Origin: Gammaproteobacteria bacterium
GTDB lineage: Bacteria > Pseudomonadota > Gammaproteobacteria > SZUA-229
Direction: 5' to 3'
NCBI GenBank assembly: GCA_029879605.1
Contig: JAOUQA010000182.1
Coordinates: 1-5,213 of the forward strand
Length of the DNA: 5,213 nt
The position numbers and the translations under genes are program-made. The notes below the pieces were generated by a model. It did no database searches. It was not told the origin of the DNA and was given only the letters and a program-made list of their open reading frames with translations. Within the stretch, counting starts at the first letter, position 1, and each line of letters opens with the position of its first letter. This document shows positions 1 through 5,213 of the stretch, one piece after another.

Positions 1-344
1 TGTTGCGTGATTCCATGGATCATGCGACGGATGACATGCAGGCTAGAAGTTTACGTGAGCAGCAGGTAGAAGCTGACCGGGTTATTGAGGCACTGGATGC
101 AGCGATGGCTGAGGATGGTGATACTTTGCTGGAAACCGAGGAGCGAGAAGCAATACTAATTGCGCGACAGCAATTGCTTGAAATGCGTCAGAATTCAGAG
201 GATAACCAGCAAATCAGGCAGGCAGTCGAAGCTGTCGAAAAGGCCAGTGCCGGTTATGTGGCCAAACGCATGAATGCCAGTGTGCAGAAAACCATGGCTG
301 GCCATAAAGTTGAAGAATTTACAGTTGAGGATGAGAAAACATAA
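1..344 (+). CDS. hscA: Fe-S cluster assembly chaperone HscA, C-terminal part (5' truncated by window)
   Basis: HscA (Hsc66) is a specialised cytoplasmic Hsp70. With the co-chaperone HscB it binds the LPPVK motif of the scaffold IscU and helps transfer the Fe-S cluster to acceptor proteins. Only about the last 113 residues are present: the reading frame is already open at the first base, and the visible TTG at 3 is an internal leucine, not a start. The protein matches the helical lid of the HscA substrate-binding domain, with the family-typical stretches DDMQAR and REQQVEA near the start and KRM-N-SV-GHKVEE near the end. The ATPase domain and the peptide-binding beta-sandwich lie upstream of the window. 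Compared with the E. coli protein as I remember it, the tail after the GH-V-E motif is about seven residues longer and acidic. The stop codon TAA (342-344) shares its last base with the start codon of fdx, which fits the usual hscB-hscA-fdx-iscX operon order. Confidence 0.96.
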   Translation, partial: LRDSMDHATDDMQARSLREQQVEADRVIEALDAAMAEDGDTLLETEEREAILIARQQLLEMRQNSEDNQQIRQAVEAVEKASAGYVAKRMNASVQKTMAGHKVEEFTVEDEKT

Positions 345-682
345 TGCCGCAGATTATCTTTCTGCCCCATGAAGAACTATGCCCGGAGGGGATGGTTATT
401 GATGCTGAAAAGGGTGATACCATTTGTGATGCAGCTCTGAAGAGTGGAATTGAAATAGAGCATGCCTGTGAAAAATCCTGTGCCTGTACCACGTGTCATG
501 TCTATGTGCGTGAAGGTGCGGATTCTCTTAATGAGAATTCGGACGATGAGGATGATTTACTGGATAAGGCCTGGGGGCTGGATCCGGATTCCCGTTTAAG
601 TTGCCAGGCGATAGTGGGTGAAGAGGACCTGGTGGTCGAGATTCCCAAGTACACCATCAATATGGTTTCAGAAAATCACTAG
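344..682 (+). CDS. fdx: ISC-type [2Fe-2S] ferredoxin
   Basis: This is a small soluble adrenodoxin-type ferredoxin that supplies electrons to Fe-S cluster assembly on IscU and interacts with the cysteine desulfurase IscS. At 112 residues it is the normal family length. The four expected cluster ligands are present in the pattern C42-x5-C48-x2-C51 and a distant C87 (motifs EHACEKSCACTTC and RLSCQA). The extra conserved C46 of isc ferredoxins is also there. The conserved acidic/helical stretch EDDLLDKAWGLDP lies at about 69-81 and the C-terminal VEIPKYTIN at about 98-106. C28 is an additional cysteine where I recall leucine in E. coli. The ATG overlaps the hscA TAA by one base (TAATG). A GAGGA at 327-331 is 12 bases upstream, rather far for a Shine-Dalgarno site, so translation probably depends on termination-reinitiation from hscA. 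The position between hscA and iscX confirms the assignment. Confidence 0.98.
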   Translation: MPQIIFLPHEELCPEGMVIDAEKGDTICDAALKSGIEIEHACEKSCACTTCHVYVREGADSLNENSDDEDDLLDKAWGLDPDSRLSCQAIVGEEDLVVEIPKYTINMVSENH

Positions 683-685
683 GAG
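681..685 (+). promoter_or_regulatory. Ribosome binding site of iscX overlapping the fdx stop codon
   Basis: An AGGAG Shine-Dalgarno core lies six bases before the iscX ATG at 692. Its first two bases are the last two of the fdx TAG stop (680-682). Ribosomes ending fdx therefore sit on the iscX initiation region, and this fixes the iscX start. Confidence 0.75.
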
Positions 686-691
686 CCTGTT

Positions 692-892
692 ATGTCATTA
701 AAGTGGACAGATAGTCTTGATATTGCCATAGCCCTGGATGAAGCACATCCTGATATTGATCCCCGTTATGTACGATTTACGGATTTACATCAGTGGGTCT
801 GTGAACTGGAAGAATTTGATGATAAGCCGGATAATTCCAGTGAAAAAATCCTTGAAGCAATCCAGATGAACTGGATTGAGGAAAAAGACTAG
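692..892 (+). CDS. iscX: Fe-S cluster assembly protein IscX (YfhJ)
   Basis: IscX is a small acidic winged-helix protein that binds iron weakly and docks on IscS, where it competes with ferredoxin and frataxin (CyaY). It is thought to act as an iron-dependent modulator of cluster assembly. The 66-residue length equals that of the E. coli protein. The diagnostic features are the start MSLKWTDS, the central block VRFTDLHQWVCELEEFDD at about 27-44, and the helix SSEKILEAIQMNWIEE at the end. The protein is rich in Asp and Glu. It follows fdx after nine bases with a strong ribosome binding site and is the last gene of the isc cluster here; a possible hairpin follows ten bases after its TAG stop. 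The family assignment is secure, but the exact physiological role of IscX is less settled than that of its neighbours. Confidence 0.97.
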   Translation: MSLKWTDSLDIAIALDEAHPDIDPRYVRFTDLHQWVCELEEFDDKPDNSSEKILEAIQMNWIEEKD

Positions 893-901
893 TTTCCAGC
901 C

Positions 902-922
902 TGAAATAGTTCGACTATTTCA
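902..922 (+). terminator. Inverted repeat downstream of iscX, possible weak terminator
   Basis: TGAAATAGT (902-910) and ACTATTTCA (914-922) are perfect 9-bp reverse complements around a TCG loop; if the last pair stays open the loop is TTCGA. The stem is AT-rich and is followed by a pyrimidine-rich but interrupted tract (ATCTTTCTT, 925-933) rather than a clean T-run. It begins ten bases after the last gene of the isc operon, where a terminator would be expected. An mRNA 3'-end stabiliser or a protein-binding palindrome is equally possible. Confidence 0.4.
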
Positions 923-932
923 AATATCTTTC

Positions 933-961
933 TTCACCAGATAGTAAAATCCGCGTAAAAT
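933..961 (+). promoter_or_regulatory. Candidate sigma-70 promoter for rlmN-pilF-rodZ
   Basis: TTCACC (933-938, four of six matches to TTGACA) is separated by exactly 17 bases from TAAAAT (956-961, five of six matches to TATAAT). Transcription would begin near 968 and leave a leader of about 75 bases before the rlmN start. The site lies just after the possible isc terminator and is the best promoter-like pair I found in the 151-bp gap. A lone TATTAT at 975-980 lacks a matching -35. The call rests on consensus matching in AT-rich DNA only. Confidence 0.4.
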
Positions 962-1033
962 CACGGGTTTAGTCTATTATCTATGAGAATTTTCAATTTT
1001 CTGGGCCAATATTGAATTTTACCGGGATTATCT

Positions 1034-1038
1034 GGGGA
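1034..1038 (+). promoter_or_regulatory. Ribosome binding site supporting the GTG start of rlmN
   Basis: GGGGA lies five bases before the GTG at 1044, and an in-frame TGA at 1041-1043 rules out any earlier start. The alternative in-frame ATG at 1074 has no purine-rich site before it. This favours GTG as the true start. Confidence 0.6.
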
Positions 1039-1043
1039 TCTGA

Positions 1044-2174
1044 GTGAACAATGCACCAATACATTTTCCAGTAATGGAAAAAACCAATTTGCTGGGATTA
1101 AATCGGCAGGATCTTGTCGATTTTTTTTCTGCGATTGATGAAAAAGCGTTCCGGGCGACCCAGCTTATGAAATGGATACATCAACTTGGGGTTTCAGATT
1201 TTGCAGAAATGACTAATATCAGTAAATCTCTGCAACAGAAACTGGTCGACATTGCTGAAATTCGTCCCCTGGAGATTGCTGTTGACCAGTTGTCTTCAGA
1301 TGGAACCCGCAAATGGGTGTTTGGGCTCAATGATGGCAATGGTATCGAAACCGTTTTTATTCCTGAAGATGATCGCGGTACCCTCTGTATTTCATCCCAG
1401 GTGGGTTGTGCACTGGATTGCAGTTTTTGTTCAACTGCCCGACAGGGCTTTAGCCGTAACCTGACTACTGATGAAATACTGTCCCAGGTCTGGTTAGCCA
1501 GTCGATTACTGGATGAAGAAAAAAAGCCGGGCCGAAAAATCACTAATATTGTGTTGATGGGCATGGGTGAGCCTTTATTGAATTATGATAATGTCGTTAA
1601 AGCTATTGATGTATTCCTGGATGATTTTGCCTATGGTCTTAGTAAGCGACGAGTGACTGTAAGCACTGCCGGCGTGCTGCCAGCGATGGATCGATTGTCT
1701 GAGCGACATGATGTACAACTGGCTATTTCATTGCATGCTACTCGTGATGATTTGCGTAATGAACTGGTACCTATTAATAAAAAATATCCAATTGAGGAGT
1801 TGATGAACGCCTGTAAACGTTTTATGGCCAGGCGTTCACCACGTTCACGTTTAACCATTGAGTATGTCATGCTGTCCGGGGTTAATGATTCAATTCAGCA
1901 CGCAGAAGAATTGATTCAATTACTGGATGGTATTTCGGTTCTGATTAATTTAATTCCATTTAATCCATTTGAGAATTCAGGCTATAAAACGTCTTCAAAT
2001 AATGCAGTGCGTAGATTTCAGGATAAATTAATGCAGTCAGGTTTAACGACTGTTATTCGTAAAACACGAGGTGATGATATTGACGCTGCATGTGGTCAAC
2101 TGGTTGGGAAAGTGGCAGATAAAAGCCGCAGACAGCAGAAATTTATTAAGCCACGATTTGGGATGAACTCATGA
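1044..2174 (+). CDS. rlmN: Dual-specificity 23S rRNA/tRNA adenine-C2 methyltransferase RlmN
   Basis: RlmN is a cytoplasmic radical-SAM enzyme that makes 2-methyladenosine at A2503 of 23S rRNA and A37 of certain tRNAs, tuning translational fidelity. The 376 residues compare with 384 in E. coli. An N-terminal accessory domain (about 15-75, including FRATQLMKWIH) precedes the radical-SAM barrel. The [4Fe-4S] ligands are C122, C126 and C129 (CALDCSFC), and the SAM-binding GMGEP lies at 173-177. C115 and C350 match by alignment the two further conserved cysteines of the family: the C-terminal one (GDDIDAACGQL) carries the methyl adduct and the other resolves it. Other family blocks are LSKRRVTVST, AISLHA, LVPINKKYPI, TIEYVML and INLIPFNPF. 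Housekeeping RlmN must be separated from the resistance paralogue Cfr; the gene context and close match favour RlmN. The start is GTG. The stop TGA overlaps the pilF start as ATGA. Confidence 0.97.
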   Translation: MNNAPIHFPVMEKTNLLGLNRQDLVDFFSAIDEKAFRATQLMKWIHQLGVSDFAEMTNISKSLQQKLVDIAEIRPLEIAVDQLSSDGTRKWVFGLNDGNGIETVFIPEDDRGTLCISSQVGCALDCSFCSTARQGFSRNLTTDEILSQVWLASRLLDEEKKPGRKITNIVLMGMGEPLLNYDNVVKAIDVFLDDFAYGLSKRRVTVSTAGVLPAMDRLSERHDVQLAISLHATRDDLRNELVPINKKYPIEELMNACKRFMARRSPRSRLTIEYVMLSGVNDSIQHAEELIQLLDGISVLINLIPFNPFENSGYKTSSNNAVRRFQDKLMQSGLTTVIRKTRGDDIDAACGQLVGKVADKSRRQQKFIKPRFGMNS

Positions 2175-2941
2175 ATATAATTACAAAAATAATGATCATG
2201 ATAATGGCGATTTCTCTGGTTGCATGTGGTGGTTCGGGTAAGACCAGGAAAAGTCAAATGGAGGATAGCAGACAGGCCGCATCAATTAATGTTCAGCTTG
2301 CTTCCGGGTATATTAATCGTGGCCAGCTAGAAGTTGCCAAGGAAAAATTGCTCAAGGCTATTGAGCTTGATGATGAATATGTTCCGGCATATACCACCAT
2401 GGCTGTTCTAATGAACAGGCTGGGCGAGTACGAAGAGGCAGAAGATTTTTACCATCAGGCACTGGATCTGAACTCGGATAATCCTGAATTACGCAATAAT
2501 TATGGCACTTTTTTATGTCAGCATAATAAAATAGATGAAGCCATTGAACAATTTAACAAGGCATTAAATAACCAGTTTTATGTTACACCAGCCGTTGCGC
2601 ATGCAAACCTGGGTTATTGTATGCTCAGGTCGAGCAGGCCAGACTATAAACTGATAGAAGCTCACCTGCGTAAGTCACTGGAAGTTGATCCTCATATGAG
2701 ATCATCATTAATGGCTATGGGTGATCTGGGTATTAAAACCAGGCGGTATTTAATGGCCAGGGCTTATATGCAACGCTATCATGCTATTACTCGCCCATCT
2801 GCGGATAGTTTATGGTTACAGATTCAGGCAGAAAAAGCACTTGGTGATAAAAAACATTTTATGAAATTATCCAGTCAATTGATTAATGATTTTCCGAACT
2901 CTGCTGAAGCAGCTAAAGTAAAGGGGTTGATATATAAATGA
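2171..2941 (+). CDS. pilF: Type IV pilus biogenesis/stability lipoprotein PilF (PilW), TPR pilotin
   Basis: PilF/PilW is an outer-membrane lipoprotein that helps localise and assemble the PilQ secretin of type IV pili. The 256 residues match the usual length of about 250. A lipoprotein signal peptide is clear: N-terminal lysine, a hydrophobic core from about 7 to 18, then the lipobox LVAC with lipidated C19. The residue after it is Gly rather than Asp, consistent with outer-membrane sorting. The mature part is made of tetratricopeptide repeats, roughly at 37-70, 71-104, 105-138 and 142-175, with weaker repeats to the end. Examples are A-INVQLASGYINRGQ and YVPAYTTMAVLMNRLGEYEEA. C116 and C150 are the only non-lipid cysteines and lie in neighbouring repeats. 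The ATG overlaps the rlmN stop by four bases, with GGGA at 2160-2163 as a ribosome binding site. Location between rlmN and rodZ is the standard gammaproteobacterial position. The symbol varies (pilF in Pseudomonas, pilW elsewhere). Confidence 0.93.
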   Translation: MNIITKIMIMIMAISLVACGGSGKTRKSQMEDSRQAASINVQLASGYINRGQLEVAKEKLLKAIELDDEYVPAYTTMAVLMNRLGEYEEAEDFYHQALDLNSDNPELRNNYGTFLCQHNKIDEAIEQFNKALNNQFYVTPAVAHANLGYCMLRSSRPDYKLIEAHLRKSLEVDPHMRSSLMAMGDLGIKTRRYLMARAYMQRYHAITRPSADSLWLQIQAEKALGDKKHFMKLSSQLINDFPNSAEAAKVKGLIYK

Positions 2942-4041
2942 TCAACGAAGAATCTATGTCAAATGAAACGACTGCCAATGAATTAATTCATCAGCAGGAG
3001 TTTGGTCTTCAGCTTAAACAGGCAAGAGAAAGCCGAGGACTTACCATTAGTGAGATCTCTGAGCAGTTGAATTTAAGTGAGGAAGTGCTTAAAGCATTAG
3101 AAGGCTCGAATCTTGAGCAGTTACCAGCACCTACCTTTACTCAGGGTTATATCCGAGCGTATGCAAGATTACTCAAGTTATCCGAGGATGGTATTCTGGA
3201 TGCTTATAATATGAGTATTCCTAACAAGGAGAATCCATTAGTACCAAATTATGGCATGCCAATACAGCCAGCGGATAAAATGGATTATATAAAGCCATTG
3301 TTTATTCTGCTGTTTGTTGGTTTTATCATGATGACAGCTTATCTGCTGGTGAGCATGGAAGATGCTTCATTACCGGAATATATCAATCAGTCAGTTCTGG
3401 ATAATGTATCTGATGTAGAGGAAAGTTCGACCGATACGGTTACAGAAGGTGTATATCCTGATATAGACCAGGAGCAATCAGATATGGCTCAGCCAGACCA
3501 GAGTGATATGTCTTCCGATGAATCGCTACCTCTTTCTGGTCAGGATGAATTACCAGTTGATGAAAATAATACGGACGAATCTGTGGTTGTTCCAGAAGAG
3601 GAAATTCAGCAACAGGAAGTGGTGCAGCCAGAGGCGAAAAAGGAAGTTCGAGTAGAAGACAAATCAGGTGAATCACTCGTTGTAAAGGTACATCCGGTTG
3701 CACCAGGTGATGATGTGCTCAACCTGGTTACAGATTCTGCCTCGTGGGCAGAAGTTGATGATGCGAATGGTCAGCGTCTAATCTTTGAATTATTAAAAAA
3801 AGGCCAGACTTATCGGCTTAAAGGCACAGCACCTTTTAATGTATTTCTGGGGAATGCGCCTGCAACCAGGTTGCTGATTAATGATAAGGAAGTGGTTATT
3901 AATAAGTATATAAGAAAGAATAATATCGCAAGTATTATCGTTGACGACAAAGGTGTGGTTAAAAATGGTCAACGTGATAATATATCTTTCAATTCAAATG
4001 ATAAAAATACTCAAGCTAATCCTTCTGCTTTTGATGACTAA
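2938..4041 (+). CDS. rodZ: Cytoskeleton protein RodZ
   Basis: RodZ is a bitopic inner-membrane protein that links MreB filaments to the elongation (Rod) complex and maintains rod shape. The 367 residues show the full architecture. A cytoplasmic Xre-like helix-turn-helix domain spans about 20-92 (FGLQLKQARESRGLTISEIS, then FTQGYIRAYARLL, the aromatic-rich region expected to face MreB). One membrane segment follows at about 119-139, then a long acidic linker (about 141-245). The periplasmic DUF4115 beta domain covers about 247-345 (SWAEVDDANGQRLIFELLKKGQ, YRLKGTAPFNVFLGNA), and a polar tail follows. The ATG forms an ATGA overlap with the pilF stop, with AAGGGG at 2921-2926 eleven bases upstream. 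A second in-frame ATG at 2956 is possible but has only a weak purine stretch before it. The HTH looks like a DNA-binding domain, but in this family it serves protein contact mainly, and calling it a transcription factor would be misleading. Confidence 0.95.
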   Translation: MINEESMSNETTANELIHQQEFGLQLKQARESRGLTISEISEQLNLSEEVLKALEGSNLEQLPAPTFTQGYIRAYARLLKLSEDGILDAYNMSIPNKENPLVPNYGMPIQPADKMDYIKPLFILLFVGFIMMTAYLLVSMEDASLPEYINQSVLDNVSDVEESSTDTVTEGVYPDIDQEQSDMAQPDQSDMSSDESLPLSGQDELPVDENNTDESVVVPEEEIQQQEVVQPEAKKEVRVEDKSGESLVVKVHPVAPGDDVLNLVTDSASWAEVDDANGQRLIFELLKKGQTYRLKGTAPFNVFLGNAPATRLLINDKEVVINKYIRKNNIASIIVDDKGVVKNGQRDNISFNSNDKNTQANPSAFDD

Positions 4042-4083
4042 TTGATAGAAGAACTCTGGTAATCATTTTTATTCAGTAAATAT

Positions 4084-5213
4084 ATGGCGGCTAAAATACA
4101 ATCTATTCGTGGTATGCATGACGTGCTGCCTGATCAGTCTGGCTTATGGCAGTACTTTGAGCAAACGATAAGAGAAACTATCCAGTCTTATGGGTATAGT
4201 GAAATTCGTATGCCTGTCGTGGAATCTACGGATCTTTTTTGTCGATCGATTGGTGAAGTCACCGATATTGTTGAAAAGGAAATGTATACATTTCAGGATA
4301 GAAATGGTGATAGCCTGACTTTAAGGCCAGAAGGTACAGCCAGCTGTGTACGAGCCGGAATTCAACATGGCCTGTTTCATAATCAACAACAGCGTCTCTG
4401 GTATATGGGGCCAATGTTCAGGCATGAGCGTCCTCAGAAAGGTCGTTATCGACAGTTTCATCAAATTGGTGTTGAGACATTTGGTATTGATGGTCCTGAT
4501 ATCGATGCTGAACTGATCTTAATGACTGCACGTTTCTGGAAACGACTTGGGCTTTCAAATATTCACCTTGAAATTAATACCCTGGGAAGTAACGAGTCGC
4601 GTGCTGCATATCGTGAAGTGCTGGTTAAGTATTTACTGAAAAATCAGGATCAGCTTGATGAAGAAAGTCAGCGTAGATTGCATTCTAATCCTTTAAGAAT
4701 ACTGGACAGTAAAAATCCTGCTATGCAGGATATGATAGAGGTGGCACCAAAGTTAATGGATTATCTCGATGCTGAGTCGCTAGAGCATTTTGAGCAACTG
4801 CAACATATTCTTACAGAATCAGGAATAGCCTTTAAAATTAATACGCGACTTGTCCGTGGGCTTGATTACTATTGCAAAACGGTTTTTGAATGGGTAACAG
4901 ATGAGCTTGGGGCACAAGGCACGGTATGTGCTGGCGGCCGTTACGATAATCTTGTCAGTCAGCTGGGTGGTAAACCGACACCGGCAGCAGGTTTTGCAAT
5001 GGGGGTTGAACGATTGCTTTCCCTGCTTGAGAATAAGGGCTTTGAACCTGTTTCGGGTCTTGATGTTTATATACTAGTACAGGGTGAACATGCAGAACAA
5101 TATGGGCTTAAATTAGCAGAAACGTTACGTACTGAGGATTCGAGTCTTAGAATTCTGCTTAATTGTGGCGCTGGTAGTTTTAAGAGCCAGATGAAAAAAG
5201 CTGACAAAAGTGG
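4084..5213 (+). CDS. hisS: Histidyl-tRNA synthetase HisS (3' truncated by window)
   Basis: HisS is the class II synthetase that joins histidine to tRNA-His in the cytoplasm. The open frame starts at ATG 4084 and continues past the window end with 376 full codons and two extra bases; about 50 C-terminal residues should be missing, judging by the 424 of E. coli. The catalytic core is complete: the N-terminal IRGMHDVLP (8-16), motif 1 region around RMPVVE (42-47), the TLRPEGTA block (79-86), motif 2 FRHERPQKGRYRQFHQ (112-127), the histidine-specific blocks LVRGLDYY (256-263, with catalytic R258) and AGGRYDNL (283-290), and motif 3 GFAMGVER (303-310). The anticodon-binding domain starts near 325 and is cut. 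No good Shine-Dalgarno site precedes the ATG; the upstream bases are AT-rich. The gene follows rodZ by 42 bases without an obvious terminator, so it is probably read from the same transcript. C264 after the LDYY motif differs from the Asn I recall in E. coli. Confidence 0.97.
   Translation, partial: MAAKIQSIRGMHDVLPDQSGLWQYFEQTIRETIQSYGYSEIRMPVVESTDLFCRSIGEVTDIVEKEMYTFQDRNGDSLTLRPEGTASCVRAGIQHGLFHNQQQRLWYMGPMFRHERPQKGRYRQFHQIGVETFGIDGPDIDAELILMTARFWKRLGLSNIHLEINTLGSNESRAAYREVLVKYLLKNQDQLDEESQRRLHSNPLRILDSKNPAMQDMIEVAPKLMDYLDAESLEHFEQLQHILTESGIAFKINTRLVRGLDYYCKTVFEWVTDELGAQGTVCAGGRYDNLVSQLGGKPTPAAGFAMGVERLLSLLENKGFEPVSGLDVYILVQGEHAEQYGLKLAETLRTEDSSLRILLNCGAGSFKSQMKKADKS

Noticed and set aside
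1252..1464. 70-residue + strand frame within rlmN
   Set aside because: It overlaps the radical-SAM cysteine region of rlmN in another frame, has no own ribosome binding site and resembles no family I know.
1181..1564. 127-residue open frame on the - strand inside rlmN
   Set aside because: It lies wholly within the strongly conserved rlmN coding sequence, has no recognisable domain and reads as low-complexity Ser/Arg-rich protein, typical of an antisense shadow.
1631..1870. 79-residue - strand frame inside rlmN
   Set aside because: Antisense to conserved RlmN blocks, Arg/Ser-rich and without a family match; explained by the codon use of rlmN.
1074..2174. rlmN starting at ATG 1074 instead of GTG 1044
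   Set aside because: No Shine-Dalgarno site precedes 1074, whereas GGGGA sits five bases before the GTG; the start of the conserved domain is compatible with both, so it stays a minor alternative.
3440..3703. 87-residue - strand frame opposite the RodZ linker
   Set aside because: It is produced by the Asp/Glu/Pro-rich codons of the linker on the other strand and shows no domain or start signal.
4042..4083. Promoter for hisS starting with TTGATA at 4042-4047
   Set aside because: The -35-like hexamer is good, but no acceptable -10 follows at 16-18 bases; a separate hisS promoter cannot be supported, though it is not excluded.
1..5213. A previously undescribed defence, mobile or RNA-based system
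   Set aside because: Every gene belongs to a known core family in its usual order, there are no integrase, transposase, terminal repeats, tRNA or CRISPR signs, and the single sizeable gap (151 bp) is filled by ordinary expression signals.

Overview
The window is a continuous run of conserved chromosomal housekeeping genes, all on the + strand, in the order hscA (3' end), fdx, iscX, a 151-bp gap, then rlmN, pilF/pilW, rodZ and hisS (5' part). This order is typical of Gammaproteobacteria (Pseudomonas and Escherichia relatives). The proteins align easily, from memory, with their E. coli counterparts. Base composition looks AT-leaning, with G+C roughly in the low-to-mid 40s by eye. The pilotin gene pilF beside rlmN points to a lineage with type IV pili. 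I cannot name the genus from this sequence alone.

Layout: bases 1-892 are the distal end of the isc iron-sulfur cluster assembly operon. They hold the C-terminal lid of the HscA chaperone, the [2Fe-2S] ferredoxin Fdx and the small acidic IscS partner IscX, packed with a 1-bp overlap and then a 9-bp gap. Bases 893-1043 are non-coding. They contain a 9-bp inverted repeat that may be a weak terminator, followed by a plausible sigma-70 promoter for the next unit. Bases 1044-4041 hold rlmN (a radical-SAM RNA methyltransferase), pilF (a TPR lipoprotein of type IV pilus assembly) and rodZ (an MreB-binding cell-shape protein). These three are joined by two ATGA stop/start overlaps and so are probably co-transcribed and translationally coupled. 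After 42 bp, hisS (histidyl-tRNA synthetase) starts at 4084 and runs off the end of the window, lacking only its C-terminal part.

How the genes relate: HscA, Fdx and IscX supply and regulate Fe-S cluster assembly, and RlmN needs a [4Fe-4S] cluster, so the first block supports the first enzyme of the second. RlmN and HisS both serve translation, while PilF and RodZ serve the cell envelope (pilus secretin and rod shape). The clearest departures from the familiar layout are two absences: no ndk between iscX and rlmN, and no ispG (gcpE) between rodZ and hisS. I found no mobile element, CRISPR array, RNA gene or convincing undescribed system. This is an ordinary core region with a few small points worth checking.
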